Source of the DNA: Pseudorasbora parva
Lineage: Eukaryota > Chordata > Actinopteri > Cypriniformes > Gobionidae
Reading direction: 5' to 3'
Length of the DNA stretch: 64,000 bases
Assembly (NCBI RefSeq): GCF_024679245.1
Contig: NC_090186.1
Span: forward strand, 37,460,946-37,524,945
In this document: positions 26,480 to 40,223 of the stretch, in pieces
How positions within the stretch are numbered: position 1 is the stretch's first letter
Layout: each line of letters opens with the position of its first letter
Position numbers and translations under genes: made by a program
Notes under the pieces: generated by a model
Databases searched by the model: none
What the model saw: only the letters and a program-made list of their open reading frames with translations
What the model was told of the DNA's origin: nothing

Positions 26480-27000
26480 CTCTTCACATTTACGTGTTTT
26501 GAAAGTCTCTTGTGATCACCAAGGCTGAATTTATTTGGTCAAAAATACAGAACTGTAATATTGTGAAATAGCATTACAATTTCAAATGTTTATTATTTTA
26601 TTTTTTTTACAATGTAATTTACTCCTGTGATGCACAGCTGAATTTTCAGCATCATTACTCCAGTCTTCAGTGTCACATGATCCTTCAGAAATCATTCTAA
26701 TATGAGGATTCACAGCTCAAGAAACATTTCTCCTTATAATTAATGTTTAAATCAGTTGTGCTGCTTAATATTTTTGTGGTAAACATGATCATTTTTGTTT
26801 TGTTTTCAGGATTCTTTGATTTCTTTTTTCCAAGTTGAAATGAAATGTCTATTCATTTTAAAATAAAAATGTCTTATTTGAAATATAAAAAAATGTCTAG
26901 CATTTAAGTATATTTACAGTCACTTTTGATTTAATTTAATGCATCCTTGCTGAAATAAAGTATTCACTTCTTAACTTACACTAAACTTTTAAACAGTGGG
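26480..27000 (+). repeat. Abundant cyprinid interspersed repeat, copy 3
   Basis: One of the longest copies here: CCAAGGCTGAATTTATTTG, TTTTCAGCATCATTACTCC, TCACATGATCCTTCAGAAA, TGCTGCTTAATATTTTTG and TGCATCCTTGCTGAA in order. Non-coding. Confidence 0.65.
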
Positions 27001-27120
27001 GTATATTTAAATAAATGAATGTATTTTTGCCTCAGAATCAGCTGAAATTCTTACTAATAATATTGGCATCATCAGACCAATCAAATCTAGTTAAAATCGA
27101 GTCCTGCCATATTTCTTTGA

Positions 27121-28016
<896 letters not shown>

Positions 28017-28439
28017 TGAAGAACTTCAGAAGTATTGGCTGAAATGTGATGCTATTTGTTCAAGAAGTTGCCAGTTTTCCCAGAAACGTCATGATTAAAA
28101 TGAGCAGCTTTATCCATAAGTTGTCCAGCAAAATTCTTTCTCTGAGTGGAACGGATTCACAAGTGTTTCTCTTTGAGATTTGTACACAAAATACTCTAGT
28201 TGTGACACTCGAAGGCTGATTCAAGGCGATATTTGTTGTGGATTGACAGAGACTATACTTTGGAAGGTGTGTGTGCATTTTAAATGCTTTTGTTGAATTC
28301 AGCAGGAGGGAACCCTGAGGCAAAGTCTATTAGAAGCGGAAACACACTCTGGCTGTTCATTGTGTCTATAAGACCGCCAGGACATGTTTTCTCTTTAGGG
28401 TCTCATAGCTAAAGGAACATGTCAATATTGTTAATGTCA

Positions 28440-28640
28440 GTATTTAATATAAGTTAGATAGGGGTGGGCAATATACTGTACCGGCAGACATTAACACAAT
28501 CAACCCATAGAGATTTTAGATCTCTTCTAATAGAGGTTACTCTTATGTCATATGACTAGTGCTGGGCGATGTGGCAAAAAAAAGTATCACAACAACATGT
28601 TTCATATCAGTCAAAATCGATAATTATAAACTGCAAATAT
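28440..28640. repeat. hAT-like terminal fragments
   Basis: GGGGTGGGCAATATACTG at about 28460 and AGTGCTGGGCGATGTGGC at about 28558 resemble ends of fish hAT non-autonomous families. No partner end was identified. Confidence 0.4.
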
Positions 28641-28877
28641 TACGATAAATGTCAAGTCTTTTTTGTCTTGTCAATCTTGTCAAATCGTTTGTGTAAAGGC
28701 AGCTTTTTTCTCCTGAGTGAAAGTTGTACAAACCAGACATTTAATTGCTTTTTTAAACAACTTTTTATTGACTTAACATGCCAAACACTTGCCAAATAGG
28801 CAAAATCTGAGGTTGAATATTCAACGCATTTATAATGACAAAATATTGTTTCTACATCCAAATATACACAAGTACAT

Positions 28878-29885
28878 TTTAGCATTAAACATTATGACCA
28901 CTGACAGGTGAAGTGAATAACACTGATTATCTCCATCACGGCACCTGTTAGTGGGTGGGATATATTAGGCAGCAAGTGAACATTTTGTCCTCAAAGGTGA
29001 TGTTATAATGGGCAAGCGAAAGGATTTTAGCGAGTTTGACAAGGGCCAAATTGTGATGGCTGGACAACCTGGTTAGAACATCTCCAAAACTGCAGCTCTT
29101 CTGGGGTGTTCCAGGTCTGCAGTGGTCAGTATCTATCAAAAGTGCTCCAAGGAAGGAACAGTGGTGAACCGGTGACAGGGTCATGGGCGGCCAAGGCTCA
29201 CTGATGCACGTGGGGAGCGAAGGCTGGCCCGTGTGGTCCGATCGAACAGATAAGCTACTGTTACTCAAATTACTCTAGAAGTTAATGCTGGTTCTGATAG
29301 AAAGGTCAGAACACACAATGCATCGCAGTTTGTTTCGTATGTAGCTGCATAGCCGCAGATCAGCCAGGGTGCCCATGCTGACCCCTGTCCACCGACGGAA
29401 GTGCAAACAGTGGACATGTGAGCATTAGAACTGGACCACGGAGCAATGGAAGAAGGTGGCCTGGTCTGGTGATTCACATTTTCTTTTACATCATGTGGAT
29501 GGATGATTTTGTGTGCGTCGCTTGCCTAGGAAACACATGGCACCAGGATGCACTATGGGAAGAAGGCAAACTGGCGTATATGGAGTGTGATGCTTTGGGC
29601 AATGTTCTGCTGGGAAACCTTGGGTCCTGCCATCCATTTACTTTGACACGTACCACCAACCTAAGCATTGCTGGAGACCATGTACACTATTTCATGCCTC
29701 TTTCAGTAGGATAATGCGCCCTGCCACAAAGCAAAAATAGTTTAGGAAAGATTTGAAGAGCACAACAATGAGTTTGAGGTGCTGAATTGGCCTCCAATCC
29801 AATCGATCATCTGTGGGATGTGCTAAACAAACAAGTCCGATCCATGGATGCCTTACCTCGCAACTTACAGGACTTAAAGTAACCA
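28878..29885 (+). pseudogene. Tc1-like transposase pseudogene (MGKRKD family), copy 1
   Basis: The left terminal text ATTATGACCACTGACAGG matches the ends of the 50.3-53.0 kb element. A frame starts MGKRKDFSEFDKGQIVM at about 29009, followed by helix-turn-helix text (ISKTAALLGCS) and a GRPR linker (HGRPRLTDARGERRLARVV). It continues through a degenerate DDE domain (WSGDSH for WSDES, QQDNAPCHKAK-like at about 29708). There are several in-frame stops and frameshifts, and the right terminal repeat is missing. It is inactive. Confidence 0.8.
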
Positions 29886-31140
29886 ACCAAAATTGTGTGA
29901 CATGTAAATCTGGAGCAAAATCCCTAAAGGCAAAGAAGGACATTATTTTCTTGCTACTGAGCTTCTCGCATGGAACTCATGAATATCTTTCAAAACTTTG
30001 AAACCATGAACCACTCAAACTTTGGCAAAACCAGTGGCAAGTTCTCCTGTTTGGAGCCTGGGAACTTTTAAACACGACTTTGCTTGCCAGCAGAATGATG
30101 GAAACTTTGTTTGCATTTGGAACTGCCGTTTTCAGCCAGCTTTTGACATTTTTGGGCGTAATCTGGATCAGACGGTTCAATGCCGTCTGAGGTTGAGGCT
30201 AGACAGCTGGCAGCCCTGAAACTGTCGAGAAATGGCACGACTCTCACTGCATCTCATCTTCATCATGCTTTCAGGGTTAATTATGCAACACAGTCAGAAA
30301 TATACACACTCTTCTCCTTGCGTTCATCCTCTAGATGACACGTACATCAATAGTTTGAGATGTTTTATGCTGGTCTCGAGGCAACGGGAATGATGACTTC
30401 AGTGAGGCCTGCTCTGCAGTGTTAGGCGGCTTTCGTGCCGTCCTCGCTCTGAGGGATTTATTGGAGGCTTAGTCTGGAGAGCTGTCTCAAATTCATGGTC
30501 AGCGATGACGCAGGCGCTTGATGAAGAGCAGGAGAACAAAGATGCTGCAGTCAGAATAACTGCACAAATTCTGATGGAGGAACATCAGCACAGAGTGAAA
30601 AAAGAGAGGCTTTTGAGCTGTCAGTATGGAGCAATCCGAAGCGGTTTTCTTTTTTCGTGCATCGGAGCAAGTCCTCCTTTTTTGCTTAGACAAAAGTCGT
30701 TTGTTTAGATGATCGTAAACAAAAATGATCTGAGATGGCAGCAGGCCGCAGGGAAGATGGGATGATAACGTACAGCTGCACTTAAAAATAGCTGTCAGTC
30801 TTTTTGCTTCACACAAATAGCCCAGAACAGTCCTGAAGGCCTTTCCATATGGGTCAGTTGTCATGTTTGGGTTTGGGCAGCTAGTAGCTCCCGGATTGAC
30901 CTTTATGAAACAACCATCCTATATATTCCACCATCTACCCTCCTTTTACCCTTTCTCTCTTTTATGTTTTTTTTTTCTCCTCATCCTTGTGCATCAATTT
31001 AGTTTTACGTTGTCAGGAATTCTCAGTGTTTCAAAGCAGATTTTGTGTCTCTTCAGTTTAGCTTCAAATGTGTGAATTTCCAAAACGTAGTAAGTATTCT
31101 AAAGTGACATGCTAACAAAAAATCTCACAGGAGACTGAAT
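29886..31140. other. Intronic stretch without recognised features
   Basis: Balanced composition between about 30250 and 30860, possibly unique. A 67-codon frame at 30505 has no domain, splice context or known match that I recall. Confidence 0.4.
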
Positions 31141-31150
31141 TGAAGCTAAA

Positions 31151-31183
31151 TTATTATGATTATTATTATTATTATTATTATTC
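31151..31183. repeat. (TTA)n microsatellite
   Basis: TTA/ATT units directly left of the THAP-related element. They blur its insertion flank. Confidence 0.85.
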
Positions 31184-31197
31184 ATAATAATAAGAAT

Positions 31198-32255
31198 AGA
31201 CCCTTTTACAGCCCACGTGATCAAAGAGTTGCGCGCGCAGTTTGGCAACGGAAGTGGTGTTGTTCCCTAGTGGTTCTAACGTGTTAGCAACTCCGAAAGT
31301 TTATCAAAACGGTTTCCCAGCATCAAAATGTCTGGCTGTTGCGTTTTCGGTTGCACTAATCGCTATTGCACACCAATGGGCTTAAGTTTTATAGGATTCC
31401 GACAGGATCACGGCCGTTTTAGAAGAACCGGCGCCGGCAGTACCTGTGGCAGCAGACGAATAATGCATTGATTGGAACGAGGACATAAATGCTCGCATAA
31501 AAAAATTACATTTGTAAAACATTTACTGCACTTGAAACTTCCAACATTGGCTGCCACTGGTGTGTATAATGTACCCCCCACCCCCAGATTATCATATCAA
31601 TAATCACAGTACTTATCAATTTCATTTGTAATGATTTTATTAATAGTTTAATAGCAAAATAACCATCTGAGAAACGTATGCAAGCAACATAGTTGCTATT
31701 AAAGTAATATAGCATTACAAAATTAAACTTTAAACAGAAGTGGGTCGACACATACGAATCAATAACAACATAAAATGTAAGGAAAAGGATAAATGTATGT
31801 CTGTGTGAAGAATAAGAATAAATGTAGAATATTGTATTTGACATTTTGTACATGCCCACAGACAACGTATTGATAAGCATCCAGTGATTGATATGCTTGT
31901 CTCGGGTGTACACGCTCGGTTTCTCAACTAAATACGTATATATCCGACCACTGTGTATCTGGCCATCTGCTAACGTCTTCTATCCACTCCACTATAGTAC
32001 ACGGATCTGGTACCCGAATACCATTTGATAAAGTCAACTTTTTAAAATAACTTTCTCGGTTTGTGTTGCTTAATCCGCTCACATAGCTTGACATGCTGCT
32101 GATTCTCGCCACAGTTTGTTGCCAAAATGATTTTCACACAGTGAAAAATCAATCACACAGCGACAAATCAAAAAAATGATTTGTCGCCACAGTTTGTTGC
32201 CAAAATGACGCATACGTTGCTACGTCATCATTGAATACAAACAGTAAAAGGGTCT
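31198..32255. mobile_element. THAP-domain DNA transposon remnant, 1058 bp
   Basis: The ends are perfect 12-bp inverted repeats, AGACCCTTTTAC (31198-31209) and GTAAAAGGGTCT (32244-32255). ATAAGAAT flanks both sides (31190-31197, 32256-32263), which would be an 8-bp duplication. TA flanks are also possible, because the site is in repetitive AT-rich DNA. A subterminal motif TTTGGCAAC (about 31241) recurs inverted near the right end. At 31327 a frame reads MSGCCVFGCTNRY, the start of a THAP zinc finger. Downstream THAP-like text (WNEDINARI) is in another frame. P-type (8 bp) and ISL2EU-type (TA) origins both fit. Confidence 0.72.
31327..31500 (+). pseudogene. THAP zinc-finger fragment, frameshifted
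   Basis: It starts ATG, then SGCCVFGCTNRY, where the first Cys pair of a C2CH THAP domain is expected. The conserved Phe/Pro-containing strand (RIPTGSRPF) appears after a shift of one base, then a stop, and WNEDINARI in a third register. The last Cys-His pair was not found. THAP domains bind DNA in P-type and some IS5/ISL2-like transposases. It cannot make a full domain as it stands. Confidence 0.65.
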
Positions 32256-32520
32256 ATAAGAATAAGAATTTCTTCTAATCATTTATTGTAAATCTAACTT
32301 TTTTATGAATATTTGTATTTTAACATTAATACAATTGTTACAAGTTAATACAAATTAATACAAATTGTTACATTAAACAAAATCATAATTTATTAAAATA
32401 AACCTAATTCTAGTTAGTTATTATAATTGATTCGAATTACTTAATTTACTCTCAAGAATGTAATTTACTAAATATAATTTAAGCTGTATGAATTTTTTTT
32501 TTTTTAATGCTTAAATTTCA

Positions 32521-32523
<3 letters not shown>

Positions 32524-32597
<74 letters not shown>
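32524..32597. repeat. (CA)n microsatellite
   Basis: About 37 CA units. The surrounding 32256-33280 shows no recognised gene. Confidence 0.96.
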
Positions 32598-32600
<3 letters not shown>

Positions 32601-33280
32601 AAAATGAATACATTGACATCCTTCAAATTATTTTGAGTTCCACAGAAGACTTCTTACAGGTTTGGAATGAAATGAGGGTGAGTAAATAATGGCAGAATTC
32701 AAATTTTGCATTGAAATTGTGTAATTTTGTCGCTTCGCATTTTGCTTTAAGTAATTGTTGCAGCTAAGAACGAAATGTTGGGATATTGTAGAGTATCAGA
32801 CATGTGGTCTGCTTCAGTGCTGCTCTGTGTGCTTCAGTGCTGCACAGAGATACTTCACACGTTCTCGGTGTCTGTTGGGTAATAAGCTCAGCTGGTCTTC
32901 AGATTTTGCTCAGGAAGCACGTCAAGAGCTGACAGCAAAAACTCCGGTTTCCTGCTGTCAAGCTTTTACCAACTGAAGACCTCACATCTCCTTTTCACAA
33001 TGAAACCTCTTACCAACAGCGCAGGACGGTTTGGAGATTCTATGTGATGTATGCGAACTAATATTTCTACAGTGGGGCAAAGCCATCTTATGTGACTAAG
33101 AAGTTAAATCAGGTAGTGCAGAGCTGTTCAAAATCGAGCCCGTGGGCAAATTCAGTCTGCCATGAGTTTATCAATGACCTCCTGCTAAAAAAAAAAATTG
33201 AAAGACTTTCTTTGCACTGCAAGAGAATGAAACAACCTCTCCCATAAAAAGTAATGAAGCACTTCAATAGAGACTGCAAA

Positions 33281-33282
<2 letters not shown>

Positions 33283-33320
<38 letters not shown>
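33283..33320. repeat. (AT)n microsatellite
   Basis: About 19 AT units next to the Tc1 remnant at 33400. Confidence 0.93.
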
Positions 33321-33324
<4 letters not shown>

Positions 33325-33399
33325 AGTTTTATTCAGCTATGATGCATCAAGTTGGTCCAAAATACAGTAAATACATTTATATTGTTACAAAAATTACAA

Positions 33400-34060
33400 T
33401 TCTAATCAGCTTTGCCTTCACTGCAACACTCCTCCTGAATGTTGTGTTGGTCCCCCTTTTTCTGCCAAAACAGCACTGACCCATCAAGGCATGGACTCCT
33501 CTAGACCCCTGAAGGTGTGCTGTGGTATCTGGCACCAATATGTTAGCAGCAGATCCTTTAAATCCTGTAAGTTGTGAGGTGGGGCCTCCATGGGTTGGAC
33601 TTGATTGTTCAGCACATCCTATGAGATCTGGGGAATTTGGAGGCCAAGCCAACACCTCAAACTCGTTGTTGTGCTCCTCAAACCATTGCTGGACTATTTT
33701 TGGCGCATTATCCTGCTGAAAGAGTGGAGAGGGGTCAGCATGGGCACCCAGACTGGTCTTGTTATCAGAACCAGGATTAACTTCTTAAACAATTTGAGCT
33801 ACAATAGTTAGCTTGATCAGACCACACAGGCCAGCCTTCGCTCCCCACGTGCATCAATGAGCCTTGGCCGCCCATGACCCTGTCGCCGGTTCACCACTGT
33901 TCCTTCCTTGGAGCACTTTTGATAGAGACTGACCACTGCAGACCGGGAACACCCCAGAAGAGCTGCAGTTTTGGGGATGCTCTGACCTGGTCATCTTAGT
34001 TTGACGATAGTCAATCTCGTTCAAATCATTACACTTGCACATTTTTCTGCTTCTAACACG
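33400..34060 (-). pseudogene. Tc1-like transposase pseudogene (MGKRKD family), copy 2, internally deleted
   Basis: On the minus strand it carries the helix-turn-helix region (GVFPVCSGQSLSKV register, 33854-34042) and the C-terminal WPPNSPDL text (33377-33655). The middle, including most of the DDE domain, is deleted at about 33722. The same family is seen at 28878, 40224 and 50276. Confidence 0.75.
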
Positions 34061-34129
34061 TACAAAATGTTCACTTTATGTTAGATCTGATTTAAATGTG
34101 ATTAATCAATTTGGCAGCACTAATTAAAA

Positions 34130-34270
34130 TAAATTGTAATTGTAAAATTATTACAACATTACTGTTTTTACGGGTTTTTTTGATCAAATAAATGCAGCCT
34201 TGGTTAACATAGTTCTTTCAGAAAAATTAAAAAAATGACTGACCCCAAACTTATAAATAATAGTGTACAT
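34130..34270. repeat. Abundant cyprinid interspersed repeat, copy 4 (partial)
   Basis: It shows TTTTGATCAAATAAATGCAG, CTGACCCCAAACTT and a terminal TAGTGTAC: the right arm only. Confidence 0.6.
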
Positions 34271-35223
34271 GTAATCGCACACTTACTTGCAAATATTTTA
34301 TTTAACACCGTTTTGTCAAAACACTACCGTTTAGTGTGTTTGCTTAAGAGTTTTATTAAGGAACTGAGTATATGTAAACCCCATAGCAGGTGAGTTTTAC
34401 GCGGACAAAAATCATTCACTTTTTCTGGGTTTAAAAACCTAGTTTAGCAAATGCCTTGAAAGAGGGCAGTTTTAGTACCTTTTTAGTTTATAAATAAACC
34501 TACAAATTGTGGGTTATAAGTCCATTGGTCTTTAACCAATAAGATTCCACTTAAGCATTCATTTGATAAATGAATGAGCTGCAGTGTATTCTTTTCTATC
34601 TGGCTAAATCCTTGATAAGTCAGGTCTGTGTGCGCAAGGAGGAAATAAATGTGTATGTGTGTAGGTGGAACGGTGAATGGGGCAGTCCGTTTAGTGCTGT
34701 CCAGTCCACTGTGTGTGAGAGATGAGGATCTGTGGGTCGAGGAACAGCACTGTTGTGTGATTGTCTGATTGATGATCAAGCTCATGAATATTTATACCTC
34801 ATTAAGCACTTGTTTGTGTGATAGATACGTCAAGAGAAATCGAGCCACAGCGCAGACAGCCGTAAAAAATACACTGCTGAGGGAAAATGCACAGAAAGGA
34901 AAAACAAACATTTTGCCATAGTTTAAAGTCTTCTTTCAAATGTCAAAGGGGGTTCTATGGTACTCATTTTGCACTCAGCTAAATTTCTGAATTAGGCAGA
35001 TATTTGTTAATCTTCCTCAGGGATATTTAAATTATGCAGCTCAGGGGCCAGTGAATAAAATGACCCGCTAATAGCTGATGCTTGACTTATGGTTTAAAAT
35101 GTGCAATAACCAACAATCACAGCTGCGTGTCCTACATCAGCTTCATATTTTCATACTTTTCTTTTTCCAAAGCAATGTAGATATATTTTAGTTACTGCAT
35201 ATGTATCTCATTTAAATGCATTA
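34271..35223. other. Intronic stretch without recognised features
   Basis: Mixed composition with no repeat phrase that I recognise. The minus-strand 100-codon frame at 34483-34785 has no domain. Confidence 0.4.
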
Positions 35224-35224
35224 A

Positions 35225-35700
35225 AGGGTTAGGTCACCCGAAAATGAAATTGATGTCATTAATGACTCACCCTAATGTCGTTCCACACCCGTAAGACCTC
35301 CGTTCATCTTCAGAACACAGTTTAAGATGTTTTATATTTAGTCCGAGAGCGTATGCAAGTGTATGCACACTATACTGTCCATGTCCAGAAAGGGAATAAA
35401 AACATCATCAGAGTAGTCCATATGTGACATCAGTTAGTTCATTAGAATCTCTTGAAGCATCGGAAATACATTTTGGTCCAAAAATAACAAAAACTACGAC
35501 TTTATTCAGCATTATCTTCTCTTCCTTGTTTGTGTTCAAACCTCAAATAAAGATTCAAAAGGTTGTGAATCAGTGAATCGATCAATGATTCGGATCACAT
35601 GCCAAACTGCTGAAATAACGTGACACTAGCGATCCGAATCATTGATCATCATTGAGCATCTTTGATGACTATTTTGAAGGTGTTTTTTTGTGACATTTAC
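35225..35700. repeat. MITE fragment with GGGTTAGGTCACCC end
   Basis: It starts after TTAA at 35221-35224 and shares CGTAAGACCTCCGTTCATC with the fragment near 22640. The right end was not found. Confidence 0.5.
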
Positions 35701-36128
35701 AATGTGCTGCTCAGATGGAAATGTATAATTATTCCAAAATCCTAATTTAATTGCATTATATATAATTATCATAAGACCTTTAGATTTAGTTTTATTGCAG
35801 TACAAAAATATGAATTTTATTTTCTGTATGAATTTTCATTTGTAGTTTGTAACCTTTTATTCATTATTTATGGTATGGTATGGTGTGTATGTATGTTTTT
35901 ACCAGCTTTCAATGTTTTCAGTGTTTCAATGCACAAGCATCTACTACAATTACTACTACTCTATAAGTACTCCAGTTTCACTTTATGTTGATATTTGCAT
36001 AATTCCAATCATGTTTTATCATACAAACGTACTGAGATGAGTGCTTCTCTAGCTCTCTTGTACTATGTCAACGCCTGTGTGTGTCTGTGTGTGTGTGTGT
36101 GCACATTCATGTCTTATGAATTTGTTAA

Positions 36129-36563
<435 letters not shown>

Positions 36564-36879
36564 TAGAAGCATAATTACATAATTAATTTAGGCTAATTTA
36601 CCTGAATATTACCGTTTGTTTTCTGAAATATAGAACACATTTGTTCAGGTTAGACAATTTTAGTACTGTCCAGTAAAAATTACCACAGTAACTGGTTTAA
36701 ATTTCTACACACGATATCATACGTCCTTATTCCAAATAAATACATCTGCTGGATATATATTGAAGGTTTGCTCTATTTTAAATGGGTAGTGCATTCTAGG
36801 AAATGAACTGCTCTTCCACTGTGGTCATAAATGAAAGGTAATGTATTAAATATCATGATCGTATGCCATTAATTCTCTA

Positions 36880-37480
36880 GCATAGACCGTAAAAAAATAT
36901 GGACGACTCGACATCATCCGTTTCCGCTTGGCAGATTTGAAGCTTTCAGGCGCCCTTGCACGGCGCGGACATCTTGGGACCGAGTCTGCGCAGTAGCGAT
37001 TTCGGGACCGGAGTTGCGCAGTAGAGCGCAGGAAGTAGAGCAGGAAGTACAGTCGCGATATCAAAAGCCCGCCCACACTCTCGCAGATGCAGAACAATTA
37101 ATAATGTTGGTGTGAAATAAACAGTTATGGAAATGTAGAAATTAAAGCTAAAGCTCTAATCTGCTCCCAAAAATTCCGAAAAAAGTCTGTTAGTGCCTCA
37201 GTGACAACTTCACTCAGAGAAGCCGTCAGTCTCAGCTGTCAATCATGACGTCACACCCCCCGTTTTTATAGCATCAAATAACTAACTCAAAGTAAACTTA
37301 TTTTTAAAACGAACACCTGAAATGAAATCATCGTGATGATAACTGCCTTCAGTGACATAAACTAACTTTGGGGAAACATTTTTAAAGTGTAATTTTATTA
37401 TTTAGTTTGCCTCGCGTCCATTAGAAATCACAGAGGGGCGGCTATACTGGGACCGGTCACCGGGGGGCGATCGAGGCGCG
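36880..37480. mobile_element. GC-rich non-autonomous repeat related to 5817-6344
   Basis: The left end, CATAGACCGTAAAAAAATAT, is the inverse of the right end at 6322-6342. The interior is unusually GC-rich for these introns (GCGCAGTAGCG, CGGTCACCGGGGG). The right limit is uncertain. It should not be taken for a CpG promoter. Confidence 0.5.
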
Positions 37481-37826
37481 AAAGCTTCAGTAAATGAGAG
37501 GGATACTGCAGGCTTGTTCTCTAGGTGTCATTTCAAACATTGATTATTAATATTTTCAAATATTTCTGTTTCTGTTCAGTAAGTTCATGCTAAAAATAAA
37601 ATGTATTATTTAAATCTGCAAGGCATTATGTTTGTACTGTATGTAGATTTTTTTTTTCAAAAATAAACTAAAACTTAACAAAAAAAATAAAAAAAATTAG
37701 GAAACGTTTTGCTTTTATATTTGTAGTTAATTAAAATTCATAATAAATACTATAATATTATATACATAATACTAGAATAAGATGATTAAATTCAGGATAA
37801 ATTACTATACTATCAATATATGCGTG

Positions 37827-37831
<5 letters not shown>

Positions 37832-37858
<27 letters not shown>
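37832..37858. repeat. (AT)n microsatellite
   Basis: Short AT run. The following 37860-38960 is intronic, with another short AT run at 38753-38774 and no gene signal. Confidence 0.85.
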
Positions 37859-37864
<6 letters not shown>

Positions 37865-38960
37865 AATTCCTCTTCATGGTGTGTGTGTGTGTGGTTTCTG
37901 CTGGAGCTGTCCTTGACAGCTTTGGAAAGCTGGTGGGGACTGATTGTTACAGACCACAAACTCAATCCACACTTTCATTAGAGAGAAACATCTCAACCTG
38001 CCTAAGATAATGTTGTCCCTCTGGCCGTCTGTCTGGGTGCCTCCCAGGAGGGACTAGAACACACACACTTGGACTCCTTTGGACTCCAGGCCAATCATCC
38101 AAGAAAAGAAAAGTGCATTATTTCGGGTCACCTTCAGAGGGCTGAACCATTTTACCCAGGCATTCATTACAACTACATAAAGCTCTTTATCAGGCCTTTA
38201 ACTCTCTATACAGCTTGATTTCACCTAATTTATCTCACTAACTATGGATAGGCCGCTCAATCATCTCCTTTCATCCCCACCTCTCAGCTGTAGTATTCAA
38301 TTATTTGCCCAGTGCAGCAATGACTGTTGACATATCAGTAGATTGAGTTTCAGTTGTTAGAGCAATGCTAAATGCTAAAGTATTCATTTTTGTACCAAAT
38401 AGTGTTGGGGGAGCTACTTCACAACTAGCTTTCCAAGCTACAAACTAGTGTCATTGGAATACTTGATTCTGCTCAACTGTGGTATTCAGGAAGCTGATTT
38501 CATGCATAATTGTTCTACTGTTTTAAAGTTATGGTGATTTGGAAAAGTGCAGGACCCCTGTCTACCAATCCGTGTCATGTGAAAGAAGATACATTGGTAA
38601 CATTTTATTGTAGGGTTAAATTCTCACTATTAACTAGTTACTTATTAGCATGCATTTTACTAGGATATTGGCTATTTATTAGTACTTATAAAGCATATAA
38701 TAATGCCTCATTCTGTATGATCATATTCTACATCCCTTAATCCTACAATAACTATATATATATATATATATATAGTCAAGGAAATTTTCAATTTGAATTT
38801 CTGACTCTCCCAGCTGTTAATATAATGCTGCAGTATCTCGAGGTAATACCCTTCTCAAATTCTTCGAGGTAATTTGTTCTGGTGATTGGTTCATAATGAT
38901 CTAAGGTAATCATATGACTGTTTTTTTTTGTGTTAAGCCCCTTTTTGGGTAAGTCTACAT

Positions 38961-40114
38961 TAGCCTGGCTCTGCCCTCCTACGTACTTCCGCTCAATTTT
39001 CATTTTCCTTCAGTACTACGTCTGGGACTGCTGTGCAGTCTTAGGTTTTCTCCGAACAAATTTGTACCGGTCCAATCAGCGAACAGAGGGAGTGGCTGAG
39101 AACGATGACGTTGATGTTGAGCGCTAGTTTGAGTTGTAGTTCAGTAATACAAACTAAACCATTCATTGCATTGTGGCACCGCACCGCTGCCGAATATCCA
39201 GAAGTTAAAGCCGGAGCAATAACAGTCTTTGCTGGGGTTTGTTGGTGGCCATGATGTTGTGGCCCTCCAACAGGGTAAATTCGGGAAAAGTTTGATTTTC
39301 CAGATCGCTTCGTTAGTGATGAAGGAGTTGGCTGAAGCTATTCGGACGGTAACTGTTTCTCGTGGGGTCGGAAGGTATTGCCATCATTTAAGTTACATGG
39401 ACTGGTCAGTTATTTTATTGCCATCCGTCTCTCACCACCCGCGGAAAAATCCCCGGCCGTGTTGATGTAATAGCTGTCCGAATCCACATCTCTGAGTTTT
39501 CAACAATATATCACTTCAAAATTCACTGTTTGTAATCATTTTTGACCACTGCAGAACACCATACGGTTGCTTTGCTGTTATTAGGATGCATTTATAGACT
39601 TGTATTTCCTTAAAATGCTGGCAAGTATTTAGAAGAGCAATATATTTCATCACCACTCAAACAAAATAAAATAAAAGCACTTAAACATTTGAATTGGTCT
39701 GTTATTTATAGCAGCATTTATTATCATACCAAGCATATGACATTTTATTTACAGCATACAATGATGTTACGGACCACGTGAGCGCTGCGTTCTCTCCACC
39801 GTGGCGTGAATAAATCACAATCCGAATGAACGAGTTTTAGGTTTTATCCTATAGTTTTATTACTGAGGTGGCATGCACATGTGCACTTTTATTTTGTAGT
39901 ATTTCCATGAGTGAAACAGGCGAAGGGCGCATTACATACGTCACGACCAAACGTTAGCGATTGGTTATGGCAGATTCAGAGTAGCTCAGGGCAGATCCAA
40001 TAGTTTTAAACCTCAACGGGGTGCCCGCCTTCGCGGAAATAAACCCTTGTCAATGGAGAGTGGCCAGACTCTATGTACAAATGAAATGTACGAGAGTCTG
40101 GTAAAACCAGGCTA
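38961..40114. mobile_element. TAGCCTGG-ended element, 9-bp duplication, with RecQ-like helicase remnant
   Basis: AGTCTACAT is repeated exactly at 38952-38960 and 40115-40123. The left end is TAGCCTGG and the right end CCAGGCTA. The 1154-bp body contains a helicase-like segment at about 39190-39320. The 9-bp duplication fits Mutator-like or unclassified fish elements. End style is shared with 17542-18072, 45464-46698 and 11090-11873. Confidence 0.75.
39190..39330 (+). pseudogene. RecQ-like helicase N-terminal fragment
   Basis: The frame reads LPNIQKLKPEQ, then a stop, then QSLLGFVGGHDVVAL, QQGKFGKSLIFQ and IASLVMKEL. This resembles the Q-like motif and Walker A (GxGKS) region of RecQ-type SF2 helicases, where LPTGxGKSLxxQ is usual. 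Here the loop is QQGKFGKS. The in-frame TAA and loss of similarity after motif I show that it is broken. Whether it derives from a transposon-borne helicase or a captured gene cannot be decided here. Confidence 0.6.
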
Positions 40115-40223
40115 AGTCTACATGGCCTTTGACCTCAACATTGTTAGTCTGCCAGTTAGTTTCATGTTGAATAACTATTTTACAACTTCTGAGGCCGTTA
40201 TATAAAATATCACAATGTATACA

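Noticed and set aside
30505..30708. Charged 67-codon frame (MTQALDEEQENKDAAV...)
   Set aside because: Composition looks protein-like, but there is no domain, no splice support and a competing frame on the other strand. It lies within an intron of man1a1.
36900..37480. GC-rich patch as possible promoter of a nested gene
   Set aside because: Its left end matches the right end of the repeat at 5817-6344, and no exon follows it.
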